The notes under the pieces were generated by a model. That model was not told the origin of the DNA. It was given only the letters and a program-made list of their open reading frames with translations, and searched no databases. A program made the translations under genes and the position numbers. From assembly GCA_030447305.1 (NCBI GenBank), contig JAUJPC010000002.1:128815-192814 (forward strand): a stretch of DNA of 64,000 bases, read 5' to 3'. This document shows, piece by piece, positions 39,090 through 48,379 of the stretch. Position 1 is the stretch's first letter; every line of letters begins with the position of its first letter. This stretch comes from Actinomycetota bacterium. Lineage in GTDB: Bacteria; Actinomycetota; CADDZG01; JAHWKV01.

Positions 39090-42000
39090 GTCCTGGCCGT
39101 TCCGCGGTACAGCAGATCGCTGAGCCCTTCAACCAGCGCGGTAGGCGGTTTCCAGGCAAACACTCCGCAGGGCTGGCCCCCGACGCGGGGTGCCCCGGCC
39201 CCGGTCATCCCCCGCACGAAAAGATAGAGGACACCTGCCAGGTTGCACTCCGGGTCATAGTCACGCAGGCGCCAACGCAGGTAGCGGTGCAGTGCGGTGG
39301 TGTACAGCAGCGCCTGCAGAGGGTAGTGAGCCCCCTGCATCTCCTGGACAAGAACCGCCGGGCGATAGTGCCATGCACTCAGGGGCCGGCCGGCCGCGCC
39401 GAGCCAATTCGTCTTGTAGTCCACGACTGCAAAGCGCTGGGTGCCTTTATGGTTCCGGGTGCGTAACACGAGGTCGAGGCTCCCGGTTAGGTAGCCACGC
39501 AGGTCTCCCCGGAGCGCCGGGTCTTCAAGCCGCTCCGAGTAGCCGGCGAGAACATGGTCCGCAGGCAGGTGCTCGCGCAAAAGCGAGGCGATCGCAGGCA
39601 CTGTTAGATGCGCATTAGGGGTGTCGCCGCCCACCAATGGCAGCTCGAAGGTCATCTCGTCCACCCGGTCTGTAAGGCCGATGTCGCGAAGCCTCGCCTC
39701 GCCCATCAGGGGGCCGAGGGGAGTCTCGATGGCAGCTTGAAGACCCGCAACGACGGCAGCTTGGTCCCCGATATCGAGGCGGTGTCGGGCCTGCTCCGCA
39801 CCGACGCGTCTGGTGAGCTCGGCCTTAAGGTCTGCGATAGCGAAGTCAGTTGTCTCCAGGACGCTGTGGACGAAGGTGCCCACGTCCATTCCGGCCGGCA
39901 TATTTGCCAGCGAGGCGGAAATCGAACGTAGCCGAACCTCATCCGCCTCGAGCGGATCGAGAGCAGGACCGGGAGGAGCCCCCGTTTCCGTCTCGTCGGA
40001 GACCACCACCTGCTCCGGCTCGCTGGTGACCCAGGCTTCGTGTGCGGCCCAGGTGATGCCGCTATAGGAGTTGCGCCGCCAGGTGGAGTCGAGTCTTCTG
40101 TCGAACCGGCCGGCTTCCAGCGCGACAAGTGGGCGGGGAGTTGCCGGCCGGACTTCACCGGAGCCGCCCGTCGAGCGCTCCACGCTGATGCAGCCGGGTG
40201 CTTCCACGGCAAGAGCTCTGAAGTGAGAGCTCACCTGGGCGTCCCCCGGCACTCCCCGGCCCTGCGTCCCAACGTTGCCTACGTCGTCCCTCGAGAACAG
40301 TAGCCGGCTGAGTGCCGAGTTTTGACTATCATATGAACCCGCCCACCACACGACGGCCTGATGCTTCGCCCGGGTAAGGGCGACATAGGCGAGGCGTAGC
40401 TCCTCACCGCGCTGCTCGCCGACAAAGTGCTTCCAGTGGCGGTCGTAGTCCGGCCCCTTCGCTCCGCCCACATCGATCGTGCGCCGATTCTCGGCTTCAG
40501 GGTCGTGAAAAATTGGTGGATCCTTGAGGTCAATCCACCCTGCCTCCCACAGGTAGGGGTAGTACACAATCGGGAACTCGAGGCCTTTGCTCCGGTGAAT
40601 AGTCAGGACCTGCACTGCTTCAGCGTCGGACTCCAGTCGTCTGTTGCGTTCCTCGGTTTCTGTGTCCCGAGCTGAATCGGCGATGCGCTGACGGAGCCAG
40701 GCTGTCAGCGCCGTGGTGCCCAACTGCTGCGACGTGTTGACGACATGCAAGAGCTGGCCGATGTGACGGAGGTCGGTGAGTTGTCGTTCCCCCTCCAGCC
40801 GGGCAAGCATGCGTGCGAACAGGCCCTCGCTTCTGGTGATTGCTTCGAGCAGCGAGGCGACGCCCCGCTGGCGCAGCAGACCGGCCCATCGGTGAAGGCG
40901 GGTATGGAGGTTTTCCAACGCGACCTCGTCGGCGGACGCCACCTGTTCGGCGTTCCAGCCCAGGAAACACGTCAGCGAGGCGGACGTCGCATGCGTGGGC
41001 GAGGTGGGCCGCTCCAGAGCCTCCAGAAGGCGGAGCCATTCTCGCGCCGTTGGCGTAGCGAAGACACTGCCCGCCCCGTTTATGACGGCGGGGACCCCGG
41101 CGGCGTTCAGCGCGTCACGGACAAGGACAGCATTTTTGTTCGTACGCACCAACACCGCTATGTGGCCGGGGCGTACGCGCTCGGCGGAAGCTGGAGACCC
41201 GTCGGGCCGGCGGGTGATGATCTTAGCGCTCGAGGAGAGCAACCTCACCACGTCGGCGGAGAGATCGGCAGCCACATGGAGTCGGCCGGGCTCGGCCTGC
41301 ACATAACCTTGGGGTGTAAGGCCTACGAGCCCGCTGTCTCGGTAAACGACGCGTAGTCGCAAGGCTGTCGATACCGGCGCTCCCACCAGCCTTGCCCCGT
41401 AGTGCGCTTTGGCCGCCTGTACATGGCGGTAGGGAATGTCCTCATGTCCCAGGTTCGCCCCGCGGAATATGGCGTCGAAGGCATCAAGGAGGCCTTTGTC
41501 GCTGCGCCAGTTGGTGTCGAGCGTTGCCTTGGTAGTGGCGTGGCGTCCGGCATCCAGATAGGCATAGACGTCGGCGCCCCGGAAGGCATATATGGCCTGC
41601 TTGGGATCGCCGATCAGCACGAGCGTGGCGCCACCTTCGCCAAAGGCCCGCCGCATGATCTCCCACTGGATGGGATCGGTGTCCTGGAACTCATCGACCA
41701 GGGCGACGCGGTACCGGGCCCGCAGACGAGCGCAAGCTGCGGCGCCCCCTACCTCGTCGGCCAGGGTGTTGCGCAGCTGGGCGAGGTGGTCGTCGAAGGT
41801 CATGATTCCGCCGCGTCGCTTGCGAAGCTCCAACTCCGCTCGAACGGCTCCGGCAAACATGCGGCGGATTCCCGGTTCAGCCTCATCGCCAGCCGTGCGC
41901 GGCTCGAGTGGGGCGAAGGGATTCTCGACGGCCTTCTTGGCAATACGCAGGGCCTCGGCTCGGCTGAAAGGTGGGCTGGAAAGCGGGTGGAACCTGGCGA

Positions 42001-42511
42001 TGTAAAGGTCGTCGACGACCTCTTCCAAAAGATCGCTGAGGTCCTCGACAAAGATGATGCCGCGTTCGACATCGCCCGCCACGCCGAGCCCGCTCAGGAC
42101 CTGTTCGCAGAATCCATGAGTCGTGGCGATGGTTGCGGCGTCGAAATCCGTAAGTGCCCGACCCAGGCGCCGATGTCTCAAAGCAAGCTCGTCGGGACGT
42201 CCGCGGGCAAGGAGTTGGAGAATCTCATCGTCATCGTCATCGGCGGGCGCTACGCCGCCCATTGCCTGACGCAGGCCCTCCTCTGCGCTGACGAGCCGCT
42301 CCCGGACCCGTTCACGCAGCTCGCCGGTCGCCATCCGAGTGAACGTAACCACCAGCAGGTGCTCGAGCGGCGTGCCGTCCGCCACATAGCGGGCAGCAAG
42401 GGCGGCAATCGCGAACGTCTTACCGGTGCCAGCACTGGCCTCGAGTACCGTGACCCCAGTGGGGAGGGGACCACAGACGTCGAACGGAGCGGGGTCTTGA
42501 CCTCCGTTCAC
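39086..42511 (-). CDS. recB: RecB, exodeoxyribonuclease V beta subunit
   Basis: A 1141-residue RecB with both activities. Helicase motifs: VLEASAGTGKTFAIAALAAR near residue 20, VALVDEFQDTDPIQWEIM, LVLIGDPKQAIYAFRGADV, VLTIHRSKGLEFPIVY and LRLAYVALTRAKHQAV. The C-terminal nuclease domain shows FVHSVLETTDF, LDLVLRTR and VVDYKTNWLG (about 1000-1030) with QALLYTTALHRYL, i.e. the His, Asp, Asp-Lys and Tyr residues of the RecB nuclease. The start is set at GTG 42511, which overlaps the RecC stop as GTGA; the frame is open 13 codons further into recC. Confidence 0.93.
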   Translation of the reverse strand: MNGGQDPAPFDVCGPLPTGVTVLEASAGTGKTFAIAALAARYVADGTPLEHLLVVTFTRMATGELRERVRERLVSAEEGLRQAMGGVAPADDDDDEILQLLARGRPDELALRHRRLGRALTDFDAATIATTHGFCEQVLSGLGVAGDVERGIIFVEDLSDLLEEVVDDLYIARFHPLSSPPFSRAEALRIAKKAVENPFAPLEPRTAGDEAEPGIRRMFAGAVRAELELRKRRGGIMTFDDHLAQLRNTLADEVGGAAACARLRARYRVALVDEFQDTDPIQWEIMRRAFGEGGATLVLIGDPKQAIYAFRGADVYAYLDAGRHATTKATLDTNWRSDKGLLDAFDAIFRGANLGHEDIPYRHVQAAKAHYGARLVGAPVSTALRLRVVYRDSGLVGLTPQGYVQAEPGRLHVAADLSADVVRLLSSSAKIITRRPDGSPASAERVRPGHIAVLVRTNKNAVLVRDALNAAGVPAVINGAGSVFATPTAREWLRLLEALERPTSPTHATSASLTCFLGWNAEQVASADEVALENLHTRLHRWAGLLRQRGVASLLEAITRSEGLFARMLARLEGERQLTDLRHIGQLLHVVNTSQQLGTTALTAWLRQRIADSARDTETEERNRRLESDAEAVQVLTIHRSKGLEFPIVYYPYLWEAGWIDLKDPPIFHDPEAENRRTIDVGGAKGPDYDRHWKHFVGEQRGEELRLAYVALTRAKHQAVVWWAGSYDSQNSALSRLLFSRDDVGNVGTQGRGVPGDAQVSSHFRALAVEAPGCISVERSTGGSGEVRPATPRPLVALEAGRFDRRLDSTWRRNSYSGITWAAHEAWVTSEPEQVVVSDETETGAPPGPALDPLEADEVRLRSISASLANMPAGMDVGTFVHSVLETTDFAIADLKAELTRRVGAEQARHRLDIGDQAAVVAGLQAAIETPLGPLMGEARLRDIGLTDRVDEMTFELPLVGGDTPNAHLTVPAIASLLREHLPADHVLAGYSERLEDPALRGDLRGYLTGSLDLVLRTRNHKGTQRFAVVDYKTNWLGAAGRPLSAWHYRPAVLVQEMQGAHYPLQALLYTTALHRYLRWRLRDYDPECNLAGVLYLFVRGMTGAGAPRVGGQPCGVFAWKPPTALVEGLSDLLYRGTART

Positions 42512-45500
42512 AGGTCGATCAGCTTTTCCGACGACAGCAGGCCGTCCCACAGCCGCCGAGCGTAGCGGCCGAAGCGGCTCTGCTCATCCGTCGCCCAACC
42601 GTGGCCCGTTTCGTTCTCGCACGGAGGGGCCATAAGCACCTCGTCAAATGAGCGGATGCCGCTCAAGACGAGGAGATGCTCGATGTCTTTGTCCTCATGG
42701 TTGTAGTTCCACTCAGACTCCCAGGCCTTGCGGCCGGCAATCAGGCCTCTCTTTGGGGAGGAGGCGCCCCTATACGCGGCGGAGGTCTCGCAGTAGAGCG
42801 GCAGAGGTTCCCGCATACCCCGGTCGTAGAGGTCCACGAGTATAGCCAGGTGAGCGAGGGCGAGCTCGCTGCGCTTGGCGGAAGCCCCAGGAAGGGCGAG
42901 CCGCGCAATGGTCACCTGTCTCTTCGGTGCGGCATTGCGGTTGCGGCCGACAGTCGCCGCTTCGAGCGGATGATCGGGATGGGCAGCAGTGACGGCCAGG
43001 AACCTGACCCAGGCCGCCAGCCGATGCTTGGGCGCCACCCGCGAATACGTCGCCGACAGCATCAGGTCGCCACGGATGTTGGGGACCGTGCCCACCAAGG
43101 TGCGACCCTGCGGGAGGAGGAGATTAACCTCCATAGAGCTGGGCTCATCAGTCTTTACGGTCAGGGCGGAGACTTCAAGGAAGATGCGCTCCACAACTGG
43201 CATGATGCTGGATAGAACTGCGGAGGCAAAGGCACCGGGCGGAAGGATTCCCCGGGCAATCTCAGCTTCGACGCACGCTTCTGCCTTACCTCCGGCGAGG
43301 CGGGCCTCGAGGAGGCGCTGGCCGACGCCCCAATTCTCCAGAGCGTCGAGCTCCACCGGCAGGTCGTTGCGGAGATCCTTGGAGTAGTCGCTGAGGCTGA
43401 GATCGAGGCGCTGCCGAAGGAAGGCTTTGACCGGGTGGTGGACGAAGGCTACAAGCCGGTCCAGTTCAACCACCTCTTTGCCGGCTTCCGGCAAGGGGCC
43501 CGTAAGGAATGGCGGCGACGCAAGGCGGTCGCCGGAAAGGGCCCGGGCACCGTCGAGAGACACCGAGTCGAAGCTCCACGCCTGCCGGGGAACGAGGGCG
43601 CCGATTGTGAAGTTGCGCACGTCGAACGGCTGTAGGGGATGGTGGACCATGACGTGCCGCCTAGCCGGCACGGGTTCCGCCTCATCGGCCGTTTCCCCAG
43701 TCCGCACGGTGCGATCCACCACGTCAAGCAGCTCACCGACCACCACCGCAGGTGGGCGTTTTGCGTTGGTGCGTTCGTCACGGCCGGTGTAGGTAATGAT
43801 CAGGGCGTCGATGGCCGCCAACAGGGCGTCAAGCAGGAGTTGCCGGTCTTCGGTGCGGGCGTCCCGGTCGCCGACATGGGGGTCGCCGAGGATGATGTCG
43901 TCGCCGTCGCGGGCGGTCGTGCGGGGGAAGACCCCGTCGTCCAGACCCATCAGGCAGACGACGCGGTGCGGGACCGACCGCATCGGTACGAGGGTGCAGA
44001 CCGTAAGGTGGCCGGTGCGGAAGTTGGCCCGGGTAGGGCGGCCCCGCAGGCGATCAGCGAGCAGGAAGCGGATCTCAGGCAGGGCGAGCGGGGAAGCGTT
44101 GACCGAGCCATCAACGGTGGCCTCGATGATGATGTCGTCGAGGAGGCGCTGCAGCTGCGCCCGCTGCCAGGCGTCGTGTCCGAAGGTGGCCGTCAATGAG
44201 TCCGCGGCTTCCGCTATTGACTCAGCCCAAGCTCCCACAGCTTTGGGTTCGGCCAGCTTGGCCAACGTTGCCTGCATGCGGTCGACTAGCTCGGCGAAGC
44301 GTCCGACGAGGCCGACGTCGCCGCCGGCCACGTCATCGAGCGGCAGCACCCCGCCGAACAGACGTTGTCCTTCCTCGGCCGCCGCCACTCCAAGCAGCAT
44401 CCGGTCCAGGCCGGCATGCCAGGTGTTGGCATCGAGCCAGCCGAGCTGGAACGGTTCCCGATGAGCTGCATCGAATCCCCAGCGGACGCCGGTTTCCCCC
44501 ACCCATTCCTCCAGGCGGGACAGGTCGTCATCGTCAAGCCGGAAGCGCCTCCGGACTGGTTCGCGGCTGGCCAGGTCGAGCAATTGAGTGGCAGTAAGGC
44601 GCGCCGAGGCCAGATCCAGAAGTTCCGCGACAACGCCGAGAATGGGGTTTGTCTGGCGCAGGGAGCGGTCTGCAAGCCTGACCCGCAGGTCGGGCGGCCG
44701 TTCGCCTCGACCAAGCTCATTTTCGTCCTCGTCCTCGTCGTCGTTGATGTCGCGGGCACCGAAGGTGGCATGGATGAGCGGCGCAAAGGTCTCGATATCT
44801 GGGCACATCACGATGACATCGCGGGCCTCCAGAGTGGGGTCCTCCGCAAGCAGGTGCAGGATTGCGTCGCGGACAACCTCAACCTGCCTGCCCGGGCCGT
44901 GGCAGGCGTGTATCTGGAGGCTCTTATCATCTGATTTGAGATCCGGGAGGGTGTCCTTTTGGCCGGGTAACGGCACCCCGGGAGGGGAGCGGTCGGCTCG
45001 CACGTCGGCCTGGATGCGGGCAAGCAGCGTCGTCGCCGGCTCATTGACAGGTCGGTGGTCATCGTCGGAGGTTGCGCGATCGCCGGCGAGGACGAGTTGC
45101 ATCTCGCGGGCATCCTGGCCCCAGGACGCCAGCAGGGGGTTACGAGGGAGGGCGCTAGTGATGTCTTGTGCTCGCCGAGCCATCATTGGCTGTTCCCTGG
45201 TGGCAATCGCGATCCGTTCCCACAGGACCGGCGAGGGATGCAGTAGGAACAGGTGTACCTCCCGCTGGGTGCCCAACGCTGCAAGTACCTGCAGATAGCT
45301 GGCCGGCAAACGGGTCAGGCCAAACAACGACAGCCGTGGAGGCAAGTCAACGAGTGCCGCATCGCTGCGCAGTCGTTCGCAGGCGCCGGCAAGTCGCTCG
45401 GCCGGGCTGGGTTGGTTCATCTGCGCCCGCAGGCGCCGCCACAGCTCCGCCTGCCAAACGCTGTCTTGGGGGAGGGGGCAGGCTGCACCGTCGGTGTCGT

Positions 45501-45996
45501 CGCCGACCGCCCAGGCACCGAGCATCTCGGGTCGGTGGACGCCGTAGCGGTCGAACAGATCGGCGATGTGGCGAACCGTGCTGAATCGGCGGCCGCGCCG
45601 TTCGAAATCGGGTCCGGAACCCTTCGCCCCTAGGTGGGTCGCCAGGGAGGTGAGCCATTTTTCGTGGATGCACTGATCGACTACGTCGAGCAGCGGCCAC
45701 ACCAGGCGCTGCGGCAGCCAAGGATCGGTATCGCGATCGATACCTGTAGCCGTGGCGACTGCTCCTCCGACCAACCGTCCGGGGAACGGAAACTCGATGT
45801 TGGCGCAAACGCCGTCCGAGCGCCCCGCTCTCGCTCCCAGCTGCGCAGACAACCTCTGCGCCAACCACCGCTCAACCCCGCGGGTAGGCACGGCAACTAC
45901 TTCGGGGGTCACGGGGTCGTCGAGCGGTTCGCTGACCAGCTCGCCAAGCGCCACAACGAGGCCGTCTGCTCGCTCTGCTCGGTGGACCCTCAGCAC
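42508..45996 (-). CDS. recC: RecC, exodeoxyribonuclease V gamma subunit
   Basis: A 1162-residue RecC. Typical stretches are VAVPTRGVERWLAQRLS near residue 37, GVCANIEFPFPGRLV near 62, RLSLFGLTRLPASYLQVL, LQIHACHGPGRQVEVVRDAI near 355, VIVMCPDIETFAPLI, ITYTGRDERTNAKRPPAVVV and PLQPFDVRNF. RecC holds the split helicase fold that recognises Chi and couples the RecB and RecD motors. GTG 45996 lies nine bases after the stop of the glycosylase gene. Gene order is glycosylase, recC, recB, recD, all coupled. The length is close to E. coli RecC (about 1120). Confidence 0.92.
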   Translation of the reverse strand: MLRVHRAERADGLVVALGELVSEPLDDPVTPEVVAVPTRGVERWLAQRLSAQLGARAGRSDGVCANIEFPFPGRLVGGAVATATGIDRDTDPWLPQRLVWPLLDVVDQCIHEKWLTSLATHLGAKGSGPDFERRGRRFSTVRHIADLFDRYGVHRPEMLGAWAVGDDTDGAACPLPQDSVWQAELWRRLRAQMNQPSPAERLAGACERLRSDAALVDLPPRLSLFGLTRLPASYLQVLAALGTQREVHLFLLHPSPVLWERIAIATREQPMMARRAQDITSALPRNPLLASWGQDAREMQLVLAGDRATSDDDHRPVNEPATTLLARIQADVRADRSPPGVPLPGQKDTLPDLKSDDKSLQIHACHGPGRQVEVVRDAILHLLAEDPTLEARDVIVMCPDIETFAPLIHATFGARDINDDEDEDENELGRGERPPDLRVRLADRSLRQTNPILGVVAELLDLASARLTATQLLDLASREPVRRRFRLDDDDLSRLEEWVGETGVRWGFDAAHREPFQLGWLDANTWHAGLDRMLLGVAAAEEGQRLFGGVLPLDDVAGGDVGLVGRFAELVDRMQATLAKLAEPKAVGAWAESIAEAADSLTATFGHDAWQRAQLQRLLDDIIIEATVDGSVNASPLALPEIRFLLADRLRGRPTRANFRTGHLTVCTLVPMRSVPHRVVCLMGLDDGVFPRTTARDGDDIILGDPHVGDRDARTEDRQLLLDALLAAIDALIITYTGRDERTNAKRPPAVVVGELLDVVDRTVRTGETADEAEPVPARRHVMVHHPLQPFDVRNFTIGALVPRQAWSFDSVSLDGARALSGDRLASPPFLTGPLPEAGKEVVELDRLVAFVHHPVKAFLRQRLDLSLSDYSKDLRNDLPVELDALENWGVGQRLLEARLAGGKAEACVEAEIARGILPPGAFASAVLSSIMPVVERIFLEVSALTVKTDEPSSMEVNLLLPQGRTLVGTVPNIRGDLMLSATYSRVAPKHRLAAWVRFLAVTAAHPDHPLEAATVGRNRNAAPKRQVTIARLALPGASAKRSELALAHLAILVDLYDRGMREPLPLYCETSAAYRGASSPKRGLIAGRKAWESEWNYNHEDKDIEHLLVLSGIRSFDEVLMAPPCENETGHGWATDEQSRFGRYARRLWDGLLSSEKLIDL

Positions 45997-46005
45997 GCTG
46001 GGAGC

Positions 46006-46743
46006 TCAGTTCCTAAACAGTTGGCTCAACTCAACGAGCTTGTTAGCGACCTCTTCTCGCTTCGCGTAAGGACCGGGCATCACAAAAGTGATCGTCCCCT
46101 CACTTCCTACTCCCTTGATGATCCCGTTCCCTTCTATGGAACCAAACAGCGCTTGTGCGGCCTTCTTGAACGAGAAGATCAGAATTCTCGGCACGTTGCT
46201 GGAGATCTTGTTGAGCAGCAGGCGCTTGCCGTGATCGAATTCCTTCTCTGTGATCTCGTCGGCGCGGGCTGTCGGCCTCTTGACGATGTCGGTGAAGCCG
46301 ATCCCTTGCTCGTACGCTGTGTCGTCCTGCCAGGTCGGCGCTGTGAAGGAGACAGCTCCAGCCATTTGCAACCTGTCGAAGAATTGCTTACCCAGCGGCC
46401 CTTGGTAATAGTGACCGATCGCAACACTCGCCGGGGCCGGGTTTATGCCAATGCAGAGCGCCCTCAGGCCGGGTCGGATGAGATCTTCCAGCGTCTCCGT
46501 CTCAATCCCCATCCAGTCGATGGATCGGCGGTGACCATCTGATGTTTGCTCTGAGGTCCGAGTAGTCGGCGCAGCAGTTCTCGGAACCGAGGCTTGCCTA
46601 TCCGATAGCTTTTCGGCCGGTGCCGTGCGGGCAGGGTCAGGCGCGTCCGTGATCTTGACGGTTCCGGTGGCGATAAATCGGTCGACAACGGATGCTGTGA
46701 ATCCAGCCTGGTCTGTAGCGTACTCAGTGATGTAAAAAACCAT
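46006..46743 (-). CDS. Mug/TDG-like uracil (mismatch) DNA glycosylase family protein
   Basis: A 245-residue protein. The C-terminal 165 residues are a UDG-fold of the Mug branch: LCIGINPAPASVAIGHYYQG matches the G-I-N-P motif followed by the G-H-x-x motif, GIGFTDIVKRPTARADEIT matches T-D-(L/I)-V-x-R-P-T, and VMPGPYAKRE aligns with the third motif, where Ser is usual (P-S-P). Mug excises U or T mismatched with G. The N-terminal 75 residues (MVFYITEYATDQAG) are a low-complexity extension of unknown role; a shorter start at the M near residue 77 is possible. It heads the recCBD operon, an unusual partner. The third-motif change could alter specificity. Confidence 0.78.
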   Translation of the reverse strand: MVFYITEYATDQAGFTASVVDRFIATGTVKITDAPDPARTAPAEKLSDRQASVPRTAAPTTRTSEQTSDGHRRSIDWMGIETETLEDLIRPGLRALCIGINPAPASVAIGHYYQGPLGKQFFDRLQMAGAVSFTAPTWQDDTAYEQGIGFTDIVKRPTARADEITEKEFDHGKRLLLNKISSNVPRILIFSFKKAAQALFGSIEGNGIIKGVGSEGTITFVMPGPYAKREEVANKLVELSQLFRN

Positions 46744-47110
46744 TCGACGAAGCTGGCCTCGCAGTGACTTTTGTCGGTCCGGATCGGAGCCGGGTATCTC
46801 CTGGAGAACCTGTTTGATTCTCGTGACTTCCGCTCGGCTGAAACTGAATTCGGTGCGAATCGCTCATCATATTTTACCTCCGGGGAACCCCAGACTGTCG
46901 TAGATGATTCTTCAGCGTCGCCCCAGGGTCTCGAGATTGCCCTCGAAGCACCACCTTACGGCTTGGGGGAGGAGATCTCATTTTCCTGCCTCGTCTACCT
47001 CGACCGTTATGTTCCCAGAGCGCCAGCGGACATCACCTTCCTCCCATTCTGCGGAGGTCTACTCAGAATCGAGCGGTTCTGAATCGAAGCGCATCCTCGA
47101 GCTCTAATGC
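46744..47110. other. Divergent intergenic region, no secure gene
   Basis: The plus-strand frame at 46771-47082 (103 codons) has plausible composition (RFGLGEE-like beta strands) but no recognised family and no clear ribosome-binding site. It starts 28 bp from the glycosylase start on the other strand. I treat it as unsupported. Promoters for the recCBD operon should lie here. Confidence 0.3.
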
Positions 47111-47260
47111 CTACGGGGTTCCCCACCGGGAACGTAGGGCGATGCCAATTGCCTGTGAGGCTCCCTTTTCGTCGCCGGTCGCCATTGATTGGCTAACTGC
47201 AGCGAGCACGAGGGCTTGTTGTTCTCCATCGGGGAGAGGTGAGTGTCGTTTCCCGACCAC
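47111..47260 (-). CDS. Possible small ORF or gene remnant
   Basis: A 49-codon minus-strand frame from GTG 47260 reads as a well-formed short protein (LPDGEQQALVLAAVSQSMAT, then ASQAIGIALRSRWGTP), which looks coding rather than random. It has no ribosome-binding site and no recognised family, so it may be the C-terminal remnant of a lost gene. Confidence 0.3.
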   Translation of the reverse strand: MVGKRHSPLPDGEQQALVLAAVSQSMATGDEKGASQAIGIALRSRWGTP

Positions 47261-47413
47261 TTAGATCATGCACAGCAAGTCCATGCAGCGTTCTTCATAA
47301 GACCGGCAGCTCCGACAAGGGCACTGCGTAGGCGCAGGAGCGCGGTTGCCCAGCACTGCTGCTCCCGACCAGCCGTCACCGACGCTGTACTGTTGACGAC
47401 GGGAGGTGCCGCA

Positions 47414-47662
47414 ATGGGCGGGACAGCACGAGAGCAGATCCTGGCGGCGATCGAACGCATTTGTTCGGGACCAAACGACACGTTCACGGTGTCTGATGTT
47501 TTGGATACGCTGAGGGCGCAGGGCACCGATCTGGCGGAGAGCACGGTCCGGACTCACGTCACCTCGCGGATGTGCGGGGACTCGCCGGATCATCACGGCA
47601 CTACCTACGACGATCTCGAGCGGGTAGACCGAGGCGTGTATCGCCTGCGACCAGGTAGGTAG
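47414..47662 (+). CDS. Winged-helix (DUF7669-like) small DNA-binding protein
   Basis: An 82-residue protein from ATG 47414, with an excellent ribosome-binding site (GGGAGGTG, correct spacing). It reads GTAREQILAAIERICSG, FTVSDVLDTLRAQGTDLAES, TVRTHVTSRMCGDSPDHHGT and TYDDLERVDRGVYRLR. The pattern of three helices, a T-V-R-x-H recognition helix and a C-terminal wing fits a small winged-helix domain that I associate with DUF7669. It stops four bases before the ATP-binding gene downstream and was probably its operon partner in a defence module. Confidence 0.72.
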   Translation: MGGTAREQILAAIERICSGPNDTFTVSDVLDTLRAQGTDLAESTVRTHVTSRMCGDSPDHHGTTYDDLERVDRGVYRLRPGR

Positions 47663-47666
47663 CGGT

Positions 47667-48064
47667 ATGGCGAGTGGCATCGTCGACCGGATCGTCGAGC
47701 AGAACGTCGGCGTCTACCGGGCGGCCCCTTCTCGCTTGCAGGAGGACGTGAGCCAGGAGGCGCAGGTCGCGAGCGACTACCGGGGCGCCTGGTGTACGAG
47801 TTGCTCCAGAACGCCGACGACGCCATGGAGGGGCATGCCACGCAGCGCGACTCCGTCGCCTTTCTCATCACCGATGACGCGCTGTGGATGGCGAACTCCG
47901 GGCGTGCGCTGAACGATGCTGACGTGCAGGGCCTGTGTGGACTTGGCGCCAGCTCGAAGGTCGATGCCGCCGGATCCAAGCGGGCCTCGATCGGACACAA
48001 GGGGCTCGGTTTCAAGAGTGTGCTGGAGATCACAGACGCGCCAGCGGTCTTCTCGGACTCATAA
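47667..48064 (+). pseudogene. Sacsin-like HSP90-type ATPase, frameshifted N-terminal fragment
   Basis: From ATG 47667 the first frame reads IVDRIVEQNVGVYRAAPSRL and SQEAQVASDYRG. One missing base near 47788 moves the rest to the next frame: LVYELLQNADDAMEGH, LWMANSGRALNDADVQGLCGLGASSK and IGHKGLGFKSVLEITDAPAVFSDS, then a stop. These are the N, D-x-G-like and G-x-x-G-x-G/F motifs of the GHKL ATPase domain in sacsin-like ATP-binding proteins, which normally exceed 1000 residues. Only the first 130 or so remain. It is broken twice: an internal frameshift and loss of everything after 48064, shortly before the tRNA-derived repeat. Confidence 0.72.
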
Positions 48065-48255
48065 TCCTTAGTCTCAGCGTCCATTCCGTTGACGAACACG
48101 CGGTCCGAAAGGGAGCAAATAGGGAGCAAGAAAGCAGTAAGCGGTGCCTATCACCGACTAACGGCGCTTACTCTTATCCCCCAAATCGGCTGTTTCCAGG
48201 CACAAATCATGAGTTCCGCGTACCGCCGCGCGTCACCAAAACGGGCCAAGCAGCA
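48065..48255 (+). other. Junction DNA left of the tRNA-derived repeat
   Basis: No gene is supported in these 190 bp. The sequence connects the truncated sacsin-like gene to the 43-bp tRNA 3'-half repeat and is the probable end of an integrated island. A weak hint of an integrase tail is not strong enough to call. Confidence 0.35.
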
Positions 48256-48298
48256 CTTACAAGGCAGGGGTCACTGGTTCGATCCCAGTAGCGCCCAC
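48256..48298 (+). repeat. tRNA-Val(UAC) 3'-half copy 1 (att-site scar)
   Basis: The sequence fits tRNA positions 32-73 exactly: anticodon loop CTTACAA (anticodon TAC), 3' anticodon stem GGCAG, variable GGGTC, T arm ACTGG-TTCGATC-CCAGT, acceptor strand AGCGCCC and discriminator A. The 5' half (which should begin GGGCGCT) is absent and the sequence to the left does not pair, so it is not a functional gene. It repeats at 53954-53996 with one mismatch. Integrases commonly use such tRNA 3' ends as attachment sites. Confidence 0.8.
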
Positions 48299-48379
48299 GA
48301 CAACACCCCTCGATGCAATCACGGCGACGAAACCGATCACCTGGACCCCGACGGCGTACTGAGCTGGTGTAAGTTGGCG

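Noticed and set aside
46771-47082. 103-codon plus-strand ORF upstream of the glycosylase gene
   Set aside because: No family, no ribosome-binding site and no partner gene; long open frames are common by chance in this GC range.
48206-48298. A functional tRNA gene at the first tRNA-derived repeat
   Set aside because: Only positions 32-73 are present; there is no GGGCGCT 5' acceptor strand, D arm or complete anticodon stem upstream.
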